Of a DNA stretch of 64,000 nt, positions 23,971 through 34,511 are shown in pieces. The first letter of the stretch is position 1, and the number at the start of each line of letters is the position of its first letter. A program made the position numbers and the translations under genes. Origin of the DNA: Diabrotica undecimpunctata (taxonomy: Eukaryota; Arthropoda; Insecta; Coleoptera; Chrysomelidae); the NCBI RefSeq assembly GCF_040954645.1, contig NC_092803.1, positions 62,424,484 through 62,488,483 of the forward strand, read 5' to 3'. The notes beneath the pieces are model-generated. The model was not told the DNA's origin. It saw only the letters and a list, made by a program, of their open reading frames with translations, and ran no database searches.

Positions 23971-24821
23971 ATTAAGATTCTCAAAAATAGATAAAAATTT
24001 GATTATTTGTTTAAAATAGAATAAGGATACGGAATTTTATTTCTTTCTTGGAACTCCATAAAGACAACAAGATACGTAAATTTGAAAATTTGTTTAGATT
24101 AAGGAGAGAGGTAGTTTTGGGTAAATAATGCAACATGATTGAAACTTGGTTTTGATTGGATGGAAAATTTATTGTGGGGGAACGATTTGGAAGTCGAAGG
24201 ATGAATAGGGAGAGTGTGGCAGTGTGTTTTGTTCGATCGAAAGGAAAAGTCCAGTTTGGAGTGCAGTGTACTAAAAAAAGGAAAAAGCCAGTTTGTGTTT
24301 GAAAAATTACAAGGCATCATTAAACAAATCGTGGAACGAGTAATAGGCCAAGTCGAGAGATAATATAAATCCTTGAGTCTAAAGTATCCATTATTGTGTT
24401 AAGTGCTTCAAAAAGTTGAAAAATTGCATCAGGAGAAAGCCGGAACGAGTACGGTACGAAGCAGTAAAAGGAAACTAGAACAAAATTTGGCAGAGGAGCA
24501 GAGACATTCCGGGAAAACGTGGACGAGTTTTTCTTTGATCGCAATACTAGCAAGTAAGGAAACGTTGTTAGGAGTAAAGACATGGTAGAATCATCAGCAA
24601 AGGGTAGTCGTTTTCTGTTATGATATGAATGTATTGTTGTTCGTGTTAAATACCACATTTTATATATCAAAAAAATTGAACATCGAGAACATTCTGTAAA
24701 GCAGAAGAAGAGAGATTCACAGTTATTGATTGAAAAAAATTTTGGAGGCAAAGAGAAATAAGATTCAGCCCACGTCAGTTCAGACCACGTCAGCGCATAC
24801 CGTTCCCGCGCATACAGCGAG

Positions 24822-24860
24822 TATAAAAGCAGCCACACAGGGTAAGACCGGTTGTCACTC
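24822..24860 (+). promoter_or_regulatory. TATA box plus initiator-like motif
   Basis: TATAAAAG at 24822-24829 follows a GC-richer stretch with duplicated CCACGTCAG and CGCATAC motifs. About 33 bp downstream is TCACTC (24855-24860), close to the arthropod initiator. The spacing is typical of a polymerase II core promoter. A transcript from here would run through hammerhead-like motif C about 140 bp further on. No coding frame of known type follows, so this may be the promoter of a Penelope-like or other retroelement repeat. Confidence 0.4.
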
Positions 24861-24871
24861 GTCACTGAGGA

Positions 24872-24970
24872 GTAGGCAGATTGAGACTTCAGTACCAAGA
24901 GACAGTTCTGGTATTTATACAGAACACGATACTGGTACGTCTCGAGTGAGGGGAGTAGGCAGATTGAGAC
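24872..24970 (+). repeat. Short direct repeat GTAGGCAGATTGAGAC
   Basis: The 16-mer GTAGGCAGATTGAGAC occurs at about 24873 and again at about 24956, some 83 bp apart, between the TATA-like motif and the hammerhead-like motif. Confidence 0.7.
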
Positions 24971-24993
24971 CCCGAACTTGAATGGAACCGTAT

Positions 24994-25037
24994 CACTCTT
25001 GATAATGGCTCCAAAATGGGTGCCGAAACGTCGAGTA
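24994..25037 (+). ncRNA. Degenerate hammerhead-like motif C
   Basis: Stem I ACTC (24995-24998) pairs with GAGT (25033-25036). Stem II is built on GGC/GCC (25007-25024). GAAA follows at 25025-25028, the self-complementary ACGT at 25028-25031, and C at 25032. The core reads TTGATAA instead of CTGATGA, with changes at two positions (C3 and G8) that matter for catalysis. It looks like a mutated, probably inactive relative of motifs A and B. Confidence 0.5.
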
Positions 25038-25106
25038 ATAAATTCTCAACGCGGTTCTTCCCGAGAACTAAGTAATTTTCATTCATCTGACCTCGGAAAT
25101 TTATAA

Positions 25107-25215
<109 letters not shown>

Positions 25216-25218
25216 ACA

Positions 25219-25374
25219 ATGATACAAATAATACGTGAAGTCATACGTGATAATTACTTTTATGATATTGTGGATAAAACTACAGACGTCTGTGGAAGAT
25301 ACATAGTTCATTTGCCTATTGGCGAACTAGAGGAACATGGTCCAGGAAGCTCATTTTTGTTTTATGTGCAATAA
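25219..25374 (+). pseudogene. hAT-type transposase fragment
   Basis: A 51-residue frame contains YDIVDKTTDVCGRYIVHLPIGELEEHGPGSSFLF. In a group of hAT-derived proteins the pattern is a D-E-T-T-D box, then GRYVANxxIGxL and P-x-x-x-F-L-L. Here Lys stands in the second position of DETTD. Nothing else of the transposase is found nearby except possibly the frame at 25447-25575. The match is short. Confidence 0.45.
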
Positions 25375-25446
25375 ATTTTTAAGTGAAGATTAAACAGTTG
25401 TGGTTGATAGTAGAATTACTTGATCCGTTTTAATAAAAAAATATTT

Positions 25447-25575
25447 AAATATCAGAAACTAGAGCCAACCGCACAATTATGGGTAAAATACTTTCGGATG
25501 GTGTCCATTGCAAAGGAGTTTATAAGAACAGAACTTGTGGGAGATTTGAAGAGACCAATGACTCAGCCACACTTG
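25447..25575 (+). other. Unrecognised TE-like coding scrap
   Basis: The frame reads KYQKLEPTAQLWVKYFRMV and then AKEFIRTE. The phrase L-W-x-x-Y-x-x-M-V-x-x-x-x-x-F-I-x-x-E resembles a segment seen in uncharacterised insect repeat proteins, but I cannot name the family. A run of GAAGAAG codons follows in another frame. Confidence 0.25.
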
Positions 25576-26689
25576 AACAATTTATGAATATCCAGCAAGA
25601 GGAAGAAGAAGAAATCGAAGACGACTTGACTATTAAAGTAGACTTTTAGGAGTATGTGTCTAATTAAAATATCTAAAGAAATCAAAACAATAGTTAACCC
25701 AGTAAATTAAATTATCCTATAATTGTCATGACAGTTAGTGAAGTACTTACAGGTAGCATGGAAATGTGTGCATATTATGTATAATGTGACCCTTAGAATC
25801 GTGATATCTCAGGAATGGCATCTCTTAGGAAAAAATCGTTAAGACCATTTTTGTACAGAATTAAGATTTACAATATGGGTTTAAGGTTTTTTTTAACCTA
25901 ACGCTTTCGAGAAAAATTCAAAAAACTTGAAATTTTGACCTTTACCCTCAAATAATTTTTGTAGCCCATATACGATCGATGGGGATATTTTAAACTTTAT
26001 TTTTGTAATGGTAAAAGAAAAAGTAGCCAATAAAGTGGTTCCAAAAATAATGTAAGAATCAACTAACCGGATAAATCTAGATTTATTAAACTATTTCTTC
26101 GGGCTGTTAGGTCGTTGTCTTGTGAGATTAGTTCCCGCCGTTTCGCCAACACTAGGGGTTGGCATCTCCTGGAGATGTTACTGCTTCGCTTGTAAACTGA
26201 AAATGACGGTGCGTTGTACCATTGTAGTGTTGGTCGTGTGGGTTTTTGGGTGTTTTTCTTGTGTTTGGATGGCTGAGCTGTCCTGTTTTAGGCTTTTGCC
26301 TCTTCAGGACGTGTTTTCCTTTGTATTGGGTGTATGGCACTGGATTTTGGTTGTGTCGACTGGTGTGCTGTGTGTTGTTTGTTGGAGGTTGCTGCTCTCA
26401 TCTAGTCCTGGACAATCGGGGGCGAAAGGTATGTAAGTGAACGGTTCTTTTTAGAATTATGTTTTGATCTAAAACAGAATTATTAAGTATATGAAAATGA
26501 ATTATAGTTTATTAATTTATAAAATTTTGTATGAATATCGCGACGCGTGAGGGCAGCTGTGGACTGGTACCTCAAAAAGCCGACGGGGTATCGTTGTGCA
26601 ATGGGATCGGAACCACAGAAAACCGATCCCCCCCCCCCCCGTCGGTGACAGTTCGAAGTGAACATTTAGTATTATAATAAGCGACGGTA

Positions 26690-28030
26690 AAAGAGGGGAG
26701 TTGCCTCCTGTATATCAATGTATTCATCAGGGAGCTCGTTGCTGGCGAGTTCCAGCAGAATGGCGGGTAGGAATGGGAGTTTGGGTTTAGGTTTTCTTCT
26801 GAATACATTGCCGAGGGATAAGCAGGTAGTTTTAAGGATGCTTTGGGCTCTGACGTTTTGGCCCCGGATGGTGCGAATTGTATAACCCCTGCTCAGAGAG
26901 GAAAGCCTCTCATTGATTAGCTGGATGTTCGACAGGCGATGAATGAGTGCGGAAGTATAGTCGTATCATTTTCTGTTTAGTTTACGTAAGATTCTCCTTT
27001 CCAGTGTTAGTAGCCTATTGTTGAGATGTTTGGGCATCACAGCACAAATACAAGATTTGTACGCGATGACCGGTCTGATGAATGTTTTGTATGTATGGAT
27101 AAGTGTACGTGAGTGTGTGCGGCCGAATTTGCCACTAACAGCGTTAAGAAGTCCGAGTCGGCTCCTAATCTTATTACAGGTTCTGTCAATATCGTCACTC
27201 CAGCGTAATGTTTGTGTAAACAGCACACCGAGATATTCGATCTGGTATCGGAGTCAGAGTCGTTCTCCCCACAAACTTAGATTGTGCCTTTCGGTGATGA
27301 TAGGTGTGATGTATTAACTGCGATATGGGTGTCTGAAAAGGATCATCTGTGTTTTGTTTGGGTTAGATGTGACTCTCCATCTCTGACACCATTGTTCAAC
27401 AAGGAGCAGATGATTTTGAGCTGACCTAAGTGTAGAATCGACGTTTATTATTGTTGTAAGAAGTGCTGTATCGTCTGCGTATAGTAGAGTAGTTGTATTA
27501 TTGTATCTAGGATTAGGGAAGTCGCTATTGTAAATTGAGTAGAGTATTGGTGCCAACACGGAACCCTGAGGTACTCCTTGAGGAAGATACCTAGTGAAAC
27601 TTTGCCGTCGTTCAGACTTTGTGTTAAGTGTGTGACGATTTCTGTCAATGCCGTTTTGCTTGAGTACCCTTCTCTAAAGCGGAATTGGTAAGGTGGGATG
27701 ATATTGTGTTCTGTGGTGAAGTCTACGAGTCTTTCTTTGAGAATTCTCTCGGAGACTTTCGCCAGGACGTTAAGGAGAGATATCGGCCTATAAGAGTGTG
27801 GATCGGTACGTGGCTTGCCTTTTTTCAAAAGCATAAATGTATTGGCTACTTTCTAAGGTTTTTGGGAAGTAGCAGAGTTTGAGAGTGGCATTGACTATGT
27901 TCGTCAGGTATAGAGTGACGCTCAGCGGGAGATGTTGCACGCAGTTTCTGGCAATATTGTCGGGCCCCGGTGCATTTGATTTGCCTATTACGGAGGCAAT
28001 ATTTATATTTCCCACTCGCCTCCCCTCCAC
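26690..28030 (-). pseudogene. Jockey-type LINE reverse transcriptase, decayed
   Basis: Read from right to left the motifs are IGKSNAPGPDNIARN, YFPKTL, KKGKPRTDPHSYRPISLLNVLAKVSERI, YQFRFREGYSSKTAL, a deleted motif A region, EYLRVPCWHQYSTQFTI (the former GVPQGSVLAP reached across a frameshift, where the other frame reads MLAPILYSIY), LLYADDTALL with the catalytic YADD, WCQRWRVTSNPNKTQ, LFTQTLRWSDDID and LLTLERRILRK. These are Jockey-clade RT and thumb motifs. At least five frame changes occur. The 3' end is near 26690, where the frame ends after PLFYRRLL. There is no endonuclease in this copy. Confidence 0.8.
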
Positions 28031-28290
28031 TGGTTTCGGCTGGAGGGGGCGTGTCGTCGTTTGTAGTAGCTTTTCTTTTTTCGTGTTTGGCGGGAAGGGT
28101 GTTTGTGGATTTTAATATTGGTATCCATGTCTTGTTAAGTTTCAGTCCCTCTTTTATCCGATTAAAATTATTTGGGTGCTTATATATTTTCACCGCTTCC
28201 CGATACAACCGCGGGTAGTACTGTGAAGTTTTGTCCAGCATCTGCGTTTCTTCAAACAGTATTCGATGTTCTCCGCTTCCCAAGGCATGT
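28030..28290 (-). pseudogene. Penelope-like element GIY-YIG C-terminal piece
   Basis: The minus-strand frame FVEHALGSGEHRI, FEETQML, YYPRLYREAVKIYKHPNNF, then LKLNKTWIPIL. In Penelope-like elements the GIY-YIG endonuclease ends with KSAVAEH-x-x-x-GH, a hydrophobic L, then R-x-x-REAxxIxKHxNNFNR and W-x-P-x-L. The upstream half of the domain is absent in this orientation, but a KSAVAEH piece lies on the opposite strand at 28315-28375. Downstream the sequence runs directly into the Jockey fragment. Confidence 0.55.
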
Positions 28291-28314
28291 TCAACAAATG
28301 AACATAAAAGCCAT

Positions 28315-28375
28315 TGTCGTTTAGGACATATCGACAAATCTGCCGTTGCCGAACACGCGAGCGATCGCGTTCGTC
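28315..28375 (+). pseudogene. Penelope-like KSAVAEH box, inverted relative to its neighbour
   Basis: The plus strand reads CRLGHIDKSAVAEHAS. This is the box expected immediately before the minus-strand piece at 28030-28290, yet it faces the other way. A micro-inversion or junction between two copies would explain it. The evidence is one box. Confidence 0.35.
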
Positions 28376-28553
28376 GGAGCCTTAGAAGAAATCTAACTAA
28401 GCAAGTGTTGGCGTGTATTGATATTTAGAGAGATCACTTAAGAAAAATTATAATATTCATAATGTCATAAAAGGTAAGACGTTTAGTGAAATACCTATAG
28501 ATTGTTCAATATCCGTTATTATAAGCGCTATTTTGGTTTATTGCAGGTAAATA

Positions 28554-29639
28554 TGGATAACAACATCGAAAACAAGTTACTAAAATGATATGAAGAGATA
28601 GACAGCGATGTGGAACCACTGAATTCTGATAAGGACAGTGATCCTGAAGATATCATGAAATAAAGCGGCCAAGATGATGGTTATCCAAGATTTTAAGGCA
28701 AACATAAAACACCATGGTTAAAACATAAGAAACACTCTCCCAAAATTAAGACCAAAGCTTGTAATATTGTTATGAATAATATTGTAAAATATACAAATCA
28801 AAAACTGGATATGATGAGAGTGTTTTATACTTGCTCTAAATTTACTCCGGCAAACAACCTGTAATGAATAATTACTTTTTCTCTGTACCCTTAGCCAACT
28901 CTTTATTGAACGATTATTGCTTGACAACCATAGGTACTTTTCGTAAAAACAAACAACAAATTCCCCCTGAGTTGACAAACGTAAAAGAAAGACCTTTATG
29001 TAGTAGAATGTTTGCATATGGTGATGATGGAAACAAGTGTGTACTTGTATCATATGTACCAAAAATAAATAAAAATGTACTACTACTTTCAACACTACAC
29101 AGCGATGGTTTCATTGATGAAAATACCAAAGAACATACCATGAAGCCAGAGATTATTACTGATTAAAACCTCACAAAAGGCGGAGTGGATATTGTTGAAG
29201 AAATGAAGGCAGAATACTCGGTGACTCGATTTAGCAATCGCTGGACGTTTACTGTTTTTTGTGGCCTACTAAATATTTTAACTAGAAACAGCTAAATAAT
29301 TTATAACAATAACACTAATATTGTAACATTTCGAAGAACATTGCGGAGCTTGGCAAGCAACTTTTAATGCCCCATCTTCAACGACGTTCCAATATCCCAA
29401 ATCTGTCTTCTCAGTTGAGACTCAGGATCCAAAATATAACCGGAGAAAAGCCATCAATTTCTCAAGGGGCAACTCCAACTATAAAACCAAGATCTTCTTT
29501 TTGCCCTGTAAGTAAGAACAGGTTTACAAAACATTATTGTACTAACTGTAAGTTGCCGATATGTAAAGAGCACACTTGGTTAACAAATTTTACTTGCCAC
29601 CACTGCCTAGAAAAGGAAAAAAATCTAATTTTAAGTTAA
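28554..29639 (+). pseudogene. piggyBac transposase 3, decayed with large deletion
   Basis: An acidic N-terminus (MDNNIENKLLK, stop, YEEIDSDVEPLNSDKDSDPEDI) from 28554 is followed after a deletion by NYFFSVPLANSLL, LTTIGTFRKNKQQIPPEL, LVSYVPKINKNVLLLSTLH, KGGVDIVEEM (third Asp region), SVTRFSNRW, and a C-terminal finger CPVSKNR, HYCTNCKLPICKEH, CHHC ending at 29639. Compared with the second copy (51.3 kb), roughly 200 residues including the first catalytic Asp are gone. No TTAA-flanked ends were found. Confidence 0.8.
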
Positions 29640-30390
29640 TAGCCAATAAACTTAACCAATAAGTACTTATGACTCATTTATTTGACCTATACCCATATGT
29701 TAGATAAAATCTAAAACGTTAGTGATGGCATAATTTTTTGAGGTGCGAGTAATGAAAAGTTAATACACACCATTTGATTTAAGAAATTTGTTCTCTACAA
29801 ATTTCATCCTGTATTTATATTAAAAAATTTACTTTTTCTTTATAAATTAAGTTTTAAATCTGTTACAGATTTTTTACAACTGTTAAGTATTATATATTTT
29901 TTTACCGCTTTACATTTTCCGGAATTTTATGCCAAATCGATATTAGGCTAGTGTTCTTGAAAATTTAAATATATTTCGTTTTTCTTGGGATCTAAAATAT
30001 TCAAATCGAAACAACATGTTTTTGCTTTTAGAAATAATCCCCTCAACCTTCACAATATCTAACTCAAAACCGTCGTCGTAGAAACAGAACGGATGGTCAT
30101 GTTTTAAAAATAAATATTCGATACTAATGTTTTGTAATGCTGATATAAGCCGTAATTTACGTATTTATTATTAACATAGAAAACTATTATTTCTAGATTT
30201 CTCAGAAAATATTATAATTTTTTCTTCTTGTCGCATTAATAATCTCAAATAAGAGAATCGGATGTTGCTGTTACCAATCTGTTGCTATTGCCTTTATCTG
30301 TTGCAATGTTTTCCCTCTGTAAATTCCATTTACCAGGATTTCCTGAATTTATTCTTTTTAAACGTACATCTTCTTCTTCTTTTCTATCTT
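29640..30390. other. AT-rich gap
   Basis: About 750 bp with no supported gene, between a piggyBac remnant and an RTE tail. Confidence 0.5.
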
Positions 30391-30394
30391 TTGG

Positions 30395-30665
30395 TCGCTA
30401 TAACTGTTTTACTAATCTATTCTCGTCCATTTTAGTAAGGTGAACATACCAATTCAATTTTTTTTAGTTGTCTCTATTTCTGCATTTTTTACCCCTTTCT
30501 GATATTTTCGTTGTTTTTCTATTCAGCTCCATCTTTCCAGCTATTTGTCTCAGTTGCTTTATTTCCGCTGCAGTTATGGTATTGGTGTGTCTTATATTTA
30601 TAACTCATGTCTCGCTTGCATATAACATTGTGGATACTGTGATTGCGTTATACATGTAGGTGCAA
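30395..30665 (-). pseudogene. RTE-like LINE RT C-terminal fragment a
   Basis: Minus-strand reading across frames: YNAITVSTMLYASETW is suggested upstream, followed by ITAAEIKQLRQIAGKMELNRKT and LNWYVHLTKMDEN. This follows the RTE tail pattern ending in the GH-x-x-RM-type motif. Frames are broken and the fragment is small. Confidence 0.5.
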
Positions 30666-30874
30666 TTTCTTTTCCTGACAGATCCTAAATTCCTTTATAA
30701 ATAAGGTATTACTTTATTGCATATTAGGAAATACGTTGCTTTGTTTTACATAGTACAGCATTTTTCATACAAAAATCATTTTACGTCATTCACGATTTAC
30801 GACGTCAAAAACGTACAGCGTTGACAAAACATTAAAATAGTTAATAAGTGAGGAGTTTTTAACCAGCCATTCGC

Positions 30875-31235
30875 TTGATGTCATTAGTCCATCTGGTTTG
30901 CGGTCTACCTCTACTTCTCTTGTTTGCTTCTGGTTTCCAGTCAATAGTTCGCTTCGTCCAACGTTCGTCCTCCATTTTTTCTATGTGTGCTGCTCAGTTC
31001 CATTTTAACACGATAATCTTTCTGATTACGTCTGTAACTTTTGTCCGTCTTCTTATTTCTTCATTGGACTTACGATCACTGAGCTTAATGTTGAGCATTC
31101 TCCGTTCCGTAGCTCTCTGAGTCACTTCGAGTTCGTGGACTATGTTGTTATTAAAAGCCCATATGTCAGTACCGGCAGCACATACTGATCGAAAGTTTTT
31201 GTCTTTAAAGCATTTGGTAACTTTGATTTAAATAC
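30875..31235 (-). pseudogene. RTE-like LINE RT C-terminal fragment b
   Basis: The minus strand reads TERRMLNIKLSDRKSNEEI, RRRTKVTDVIRKIIVLKWN, stop, AAHIEKMEDERWTKR, then KRSRGRPQTRWTNDIKRM. This is a clear RTE-type polymerase tail (RRMLxIxLxDR ... LKWxWAGHxxRMxD ... RSRGRPxxRWxDDI). A stop replaces the Trp of the WAGH box. It differs from fragment a by being better conserved. Confidence 0.75.
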
Positions 31236-31985
31236 GATATGATAAAAAACTATGATAAAAATTGTAATCTTCCGAATGCTGCCCATGCTAACGAACCTCT
31301 TCTATTTAAGTCAACTAAGTTAAGCTTTGTTAATTCGATTTTAGATATTTATAATGCTCAACCTTTTCTATAGTATTATTGTCCAGAATTATATCCTTAG
31401 TTATATCTAAATTTTACTTCTTCACAGTAATTAACTTTTTCAAAAATTGCTAAAAATGTAGGTTACTGTAATTGTATGACGTAATTCAATGACGTATGAT
31501 GTATATATTTATTTATGTCATTGGGTAAGATAAACCCGCACTTACTTTAAAAATAAAATAACGTTTGATAAACGGCAACCGGTTTCCAAAATAAATTAAA
31601 ATTAAAACTAAATAATATTAAATAGAATTAAATAAAGGCAAATAAAATTAAATAAATTTAAATCAAGGTAAACAGAATTAGGTAGAATGAAATACCTAAC
31701 AATTGAATAAAATTAAGTAAAATTAAGTAAAAGCTATACCTTTAAAAATGCTACTATACCCTTTCTGCTTCATTTACAATGTAAAATGCCATAAGAAAAT
31801 ACTAAGGTTCATTCTACTCATTTTGAGAGTTTTGTTGTGAGGGTAGAATAGTTCGTCAGATCGTGATGTATGATACATTATTGGACAGAAAAGTGGATAG
31901 TGAATCTGTTGAGATAGAAAAAGCACACATTGCGACATTGCTAAGAGGGCATCTTCTTTGTTATTGGTTCGATTGGAGCGTGTGA
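31236..31985. other. AT-rich gap with A-rich simple sequence
   Basis: It contains AAATAAAATTAAAT-type low-complexity sequence at about 31590-31735. No gene is supported. Confidence 0.5.
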
Positions 31986-31989
31986 TACG

Positions 31990-32463
31990 TGATATTAAAG
32001 GAAAGAATATCACGAATATATTAAGATAGAAAAAACAAACAAGACGACTACCAAAAGGACACTACATAGTGTCTTCATTATTAATGAACGTGTAGTTACC
32101 AGAAAAAAACTAACAAGACTACTAAAACGGCATTACATAGTATCATCATATAATGAACGTACGTAGAGATATACAAAATATCATTAGGCACTATTAATAA
32201 AAATAGATTTACTATAAGACAAATTGTAATTTATTGACTTAAAAAGGCGTTTGGCTAAATGCAAAATAAACAACTGATCGAGTGATAAACACGCGACATA
32301 TTAAAGGTGTAATAAATAAAAGGGGAAGATATGACGAATATATTCAGAGAGAGAAAACAAACAAGGTGACTACCAAAAGGGTACTACAATCTTTATTATT
32401 AATGAACTTATAGCGACATACGAGATATCATAGGGCACAATAGATAAAAATAGATTTACTATA

Positions 32464-32512
<49 letters not shown>

Positions 32513-32710
32513 TATATATATATTAAAATACAAGTTTTGATTTATTGACTGAAAGAAGGCCTCTGGCTGTATAAAAAATAAACAACTGATCTAATTCTAA
32601 CATGCGACATATCAAGTGAAAGGGGCAGATATAACGAATGTATCTAGATAGAAAAAATAAACAAGACAACTACTAAAAGGGTACACGGTATCTTCGTAAA
32701 TAGAAAGAAA
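31990..32710 (+). repeat. Degenerate tandem repeat, about 300-bp unit
   Basis: Three related units begin at about 31995, 32318 and 32617. Each opens with a GGG/GAAAGATATxACGAATATATT-like phrase followed by AACAAACAAG and ACTACCAAAAGG. Units 1 and 2 share the later phrases AAAAATAGATTTACTATA and AACAACTGATC. A (TA)n block at 32468-32522 lies in unit 2. Units differ by many substitutions, so the array is old. It has no coding content. Confidence 0.7.
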
Positions 32711-33390
32711 TTATTAGATGGTGGCAAAACGAGGACAAGGAATCATATTTTATGTATATGCCTATATGAAAATCACTATAAAAGAAGGCAGTAATTGATC
32801 AAAAATTTAGCTTCACTCTACACATTCACGTTATTAATGCAGCTTATAAGAAGAAAACTTCACTATTCATAGTTTAATGTACAAAAAAATATTTCACAGC
32901 CTTAACATTAAGAAAAGTTTAGGCCAGTTTAGGCTTTTGGTTTACAGCCAAAGTATTAAGAAATTTGCGAACGAAAGGAATAAGGATAAAATATTCTGAT
33001 TCTAGCATATATGGCACACATTCATATGTATATGGAATAAGTCTGTACACATATAAAATGCAATACGGATCATAGTCCAATAGAAAAATAAAAGAAAAAA
33101 CAATTTACTAGGCCAATAGAACATTCACATGATTGGACTCAACTAATTCGGAAAGTAGAGAGAAGACATTAAATTTAGTTACAGAAATGCAGAGCTCCAC
33201 GTTTCTTAATTTTGGTAGCTAATTTAGTTCCATACTAGTTAACACCAAAACTAATACTCAGAATAACAAACTAACTGTAGACAGTTTCGTTGACTCGTTA
33301 GATTTAAAAAAGGTGAGAAAAAAACTACAAATTTATTATTTAAGGAGGCATATAACAAGCATGTGCCTATAACAATAGAAAAAAAACATA
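32711..33390. other. AT-rich gap
   Basis: About 680 bp with no supported gene or repeat. Confidence 0.5.
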
Positions 33391-34087
33391 CCGTCGGTAC
33401 ACGGTAATGGATTTTTAAGGTTTTACAATGTCATGAAAAATCATAACTTTCAAAAGTCTTAATTATTTTTTTATAAAAAGCTTAAATTGGCCGTAGGGTA
33501 TTAAAGCGTTTTATCAAAGTAAATTTCAAAAAATATTTTTGTTAAACTAGTCACATTCGTTAAGTAGGTATTGAATATTTTTTTATTGCTTTGCACTTAG
33601 GCGAAATGAAAAAAATGAATAGCAGTACATTTTATTGCCAAAGTAAGCGGTTATTATCCACAAACAAATAAAAAAAGCACCTAAACATATTAGCAAAAAC
33701 ACAGTAATCCTAAAATTTAATTTTCTCAACAACACAAAACTAATCTTCTTCCGAATCTTCGCTGAAATGAGGTTCTGGGAGATTATCTGTAACAGTTTTA
33801 TTTACCTTTATAGAATTAAAAAAGTTATGATAACTTTTTGGTGTAGTCATGTCATGACACATTTTTTGTAAATCTTGATATTTTGTGGCTGAAATGCAAT
33901 CAACCTCGGAGAACTCTTCATCAAAATTTTTTTTGTAAAACATTTTTATTGTGACTTCTGTTCTTAAATAGCGCAGACAACAAATGTGACGTAAGGGAAT
34001 TTTGTTAGTATTATAGGAGTTTGACCCGAAATTTTTAAAGTCAAAGAAATCTTGGAAGTTAAGGTTTCTTACCTCAAACGGGATAGA
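33391..34087 (-). mobile_element. DUF7869-like element 4, 3' end remnant
   Basis: The lower-coordinate tip reads CCGTCGGTACACGG, sharing CGTCGGTACA with the left tip of element 3 at 54029. Inside is the minus-strand C-terminus of a DUF7869-like transposase (33740-34087). At about 34087 it is cut and joined to an RTE-type LINE piece. The transposase core is missing. Confidence 0.55.
33740..34087 (-). pseudogene. DUF7869-like transposase C-terminus
   Basis: About 115 residues: VSIPFEVRNLNFQDFFDF, then NKIPLRHICCLRY, VTIKMFYKKNFDEEF, YQDLQKMCHDMTTPKSYHNFF, and an acidic end HFSEDSEED with a stop at 33740. The family tail has a V-R-x-(I/L) strand, a Y-K-x-S/N-(Y/F)-x-E-E-F strand, and a final DL-x-x-L/MC-x-x-x-x-x-P-x-x-Y/H-x-F-F helix. 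Here no stop interrupts the tail. The protein may be a host-domesticated copy or a recent remnant; the truncated 5' end favours the latter. Confidence 0.6.
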
Positions 34088-34094
34088 CACGGGA

Positions 34095-34280
34095 CTGCTA
34101 TAACACATACGGACGAGAAAGTACCAAGATGGGCATAATATATCGACGAATTGTTCGATGATGAAAGAGGAGATACGGAGAACATAGAACTTACGTCAGA
34201 AGAAATAGGTCCATATATTACAAAAGAAGAAATATTACACGCATTACAAACAATGAAGAGTGGAAAAAGGCTTGGACACT
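34095..34280 (+). pseudogene. RTE-type LINE fragment before the RT domain
   Basis: The frame reads YIDELFDDERGDTENIE, then GPYITKEEILHALQTMKSGK. This matches the segment just upstream of RT motif 1 in RTE-like LINEs (W-x-x-Y-x-x-x-LF, then I-T-x-E-E-I/V-x-x-A-I-x-x-M-K-x-G-K-A-x-G). It stops being recognisable at 34280 where the palindrome begins. Confidence 0.65.
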
Positions 34281-34317
34281 CACATCGACACAACACACAA
34301 ACGGGCTATAACACAAA

Positions 34318-34363
34318 TACAGAACGTTTTCGGAATATAAATTCCATCATCATCATCAGTGTA
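34318..34363 (-). ncRNA. Hammerhead-like motif B, left arm of palindrome
   Basis: Reverse-strand copy of the motif at 34446-34491 without differences in the core. Stem I is TACA/TGTA, the core CTGATGA, stem II GGAAT/ATTCC, then GAAA, the self-complementary AACGTT, and C before the stem I return. See the right-arm entry. Confidence 0.55.
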
Positions 34364-34445
34364 ACAAAGTGCACATGCCGTGAGCCACTAAAATATATGG
34401 GTAAAAACCTTTATATTTTAGTGGCTCACAGCATGGGCACTTTGT

Positions 34446-34491
34446 TACACTGATGATGATGATGGAATTTATATTCCGAAAACGTTCTGTA
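34446..34491 (+). ncRNA. Hammerhead-like motif B, right arm of palindrome
   Basis: Stem I TACA (34446-34449) pairs with TGTA (34488-34491). The core is CTGATGA (34450-34456). A 7-nt TGATGAT insertion (repeat expansion) precedes stem II GGAAT/ATTCC with loop TTAT (34464-34477). GAAA follows (34478-34481), the self-complementary AACGTT (34481-34486) can pair with a second molecule as stem III, and C34487 is the expected cleavage base. The extra TGATGAT is unusual and may reduce activity. Confidence 0.6.
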
Positions 34492-34511
34492 TTTGTGTTA
34501 TAGCCCGTTTG

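Larger units (their letters stand above)
34298..34511. repeat. 214-bp near-perfect palindrome
   Basis: Arms 34298-34397 and 34412-34511 are inverted copies with about three mismatches, separated by 14 nt (TGGGTAAAAACCTT). The left arm begins AAACGGGCTATAACAC and the right arm ends GTGTTATAGCCCGTTT. Each arm carries one hammerhead-like motif, so both strands have one. A transcript of either strand could fold into a long hairpin. It may have arisen from a head-to-head pair of one small element. Confidence 0.9.

Noticed and set aside
24320..24898. 192-codon minus-strand frame
   Set aside because: No recognisable domain and no splice or start context. It runs opposite to the TATA-initiator block, so I treat it as chance.
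26105..26210. Hammerhead-like fold on the minus strand (GCCAAC stem, GAAAC)
   Set aside because: The core would need at least three changes from CTGATGA and no good stem I/III pairing follows GAAA. Too weak to call.
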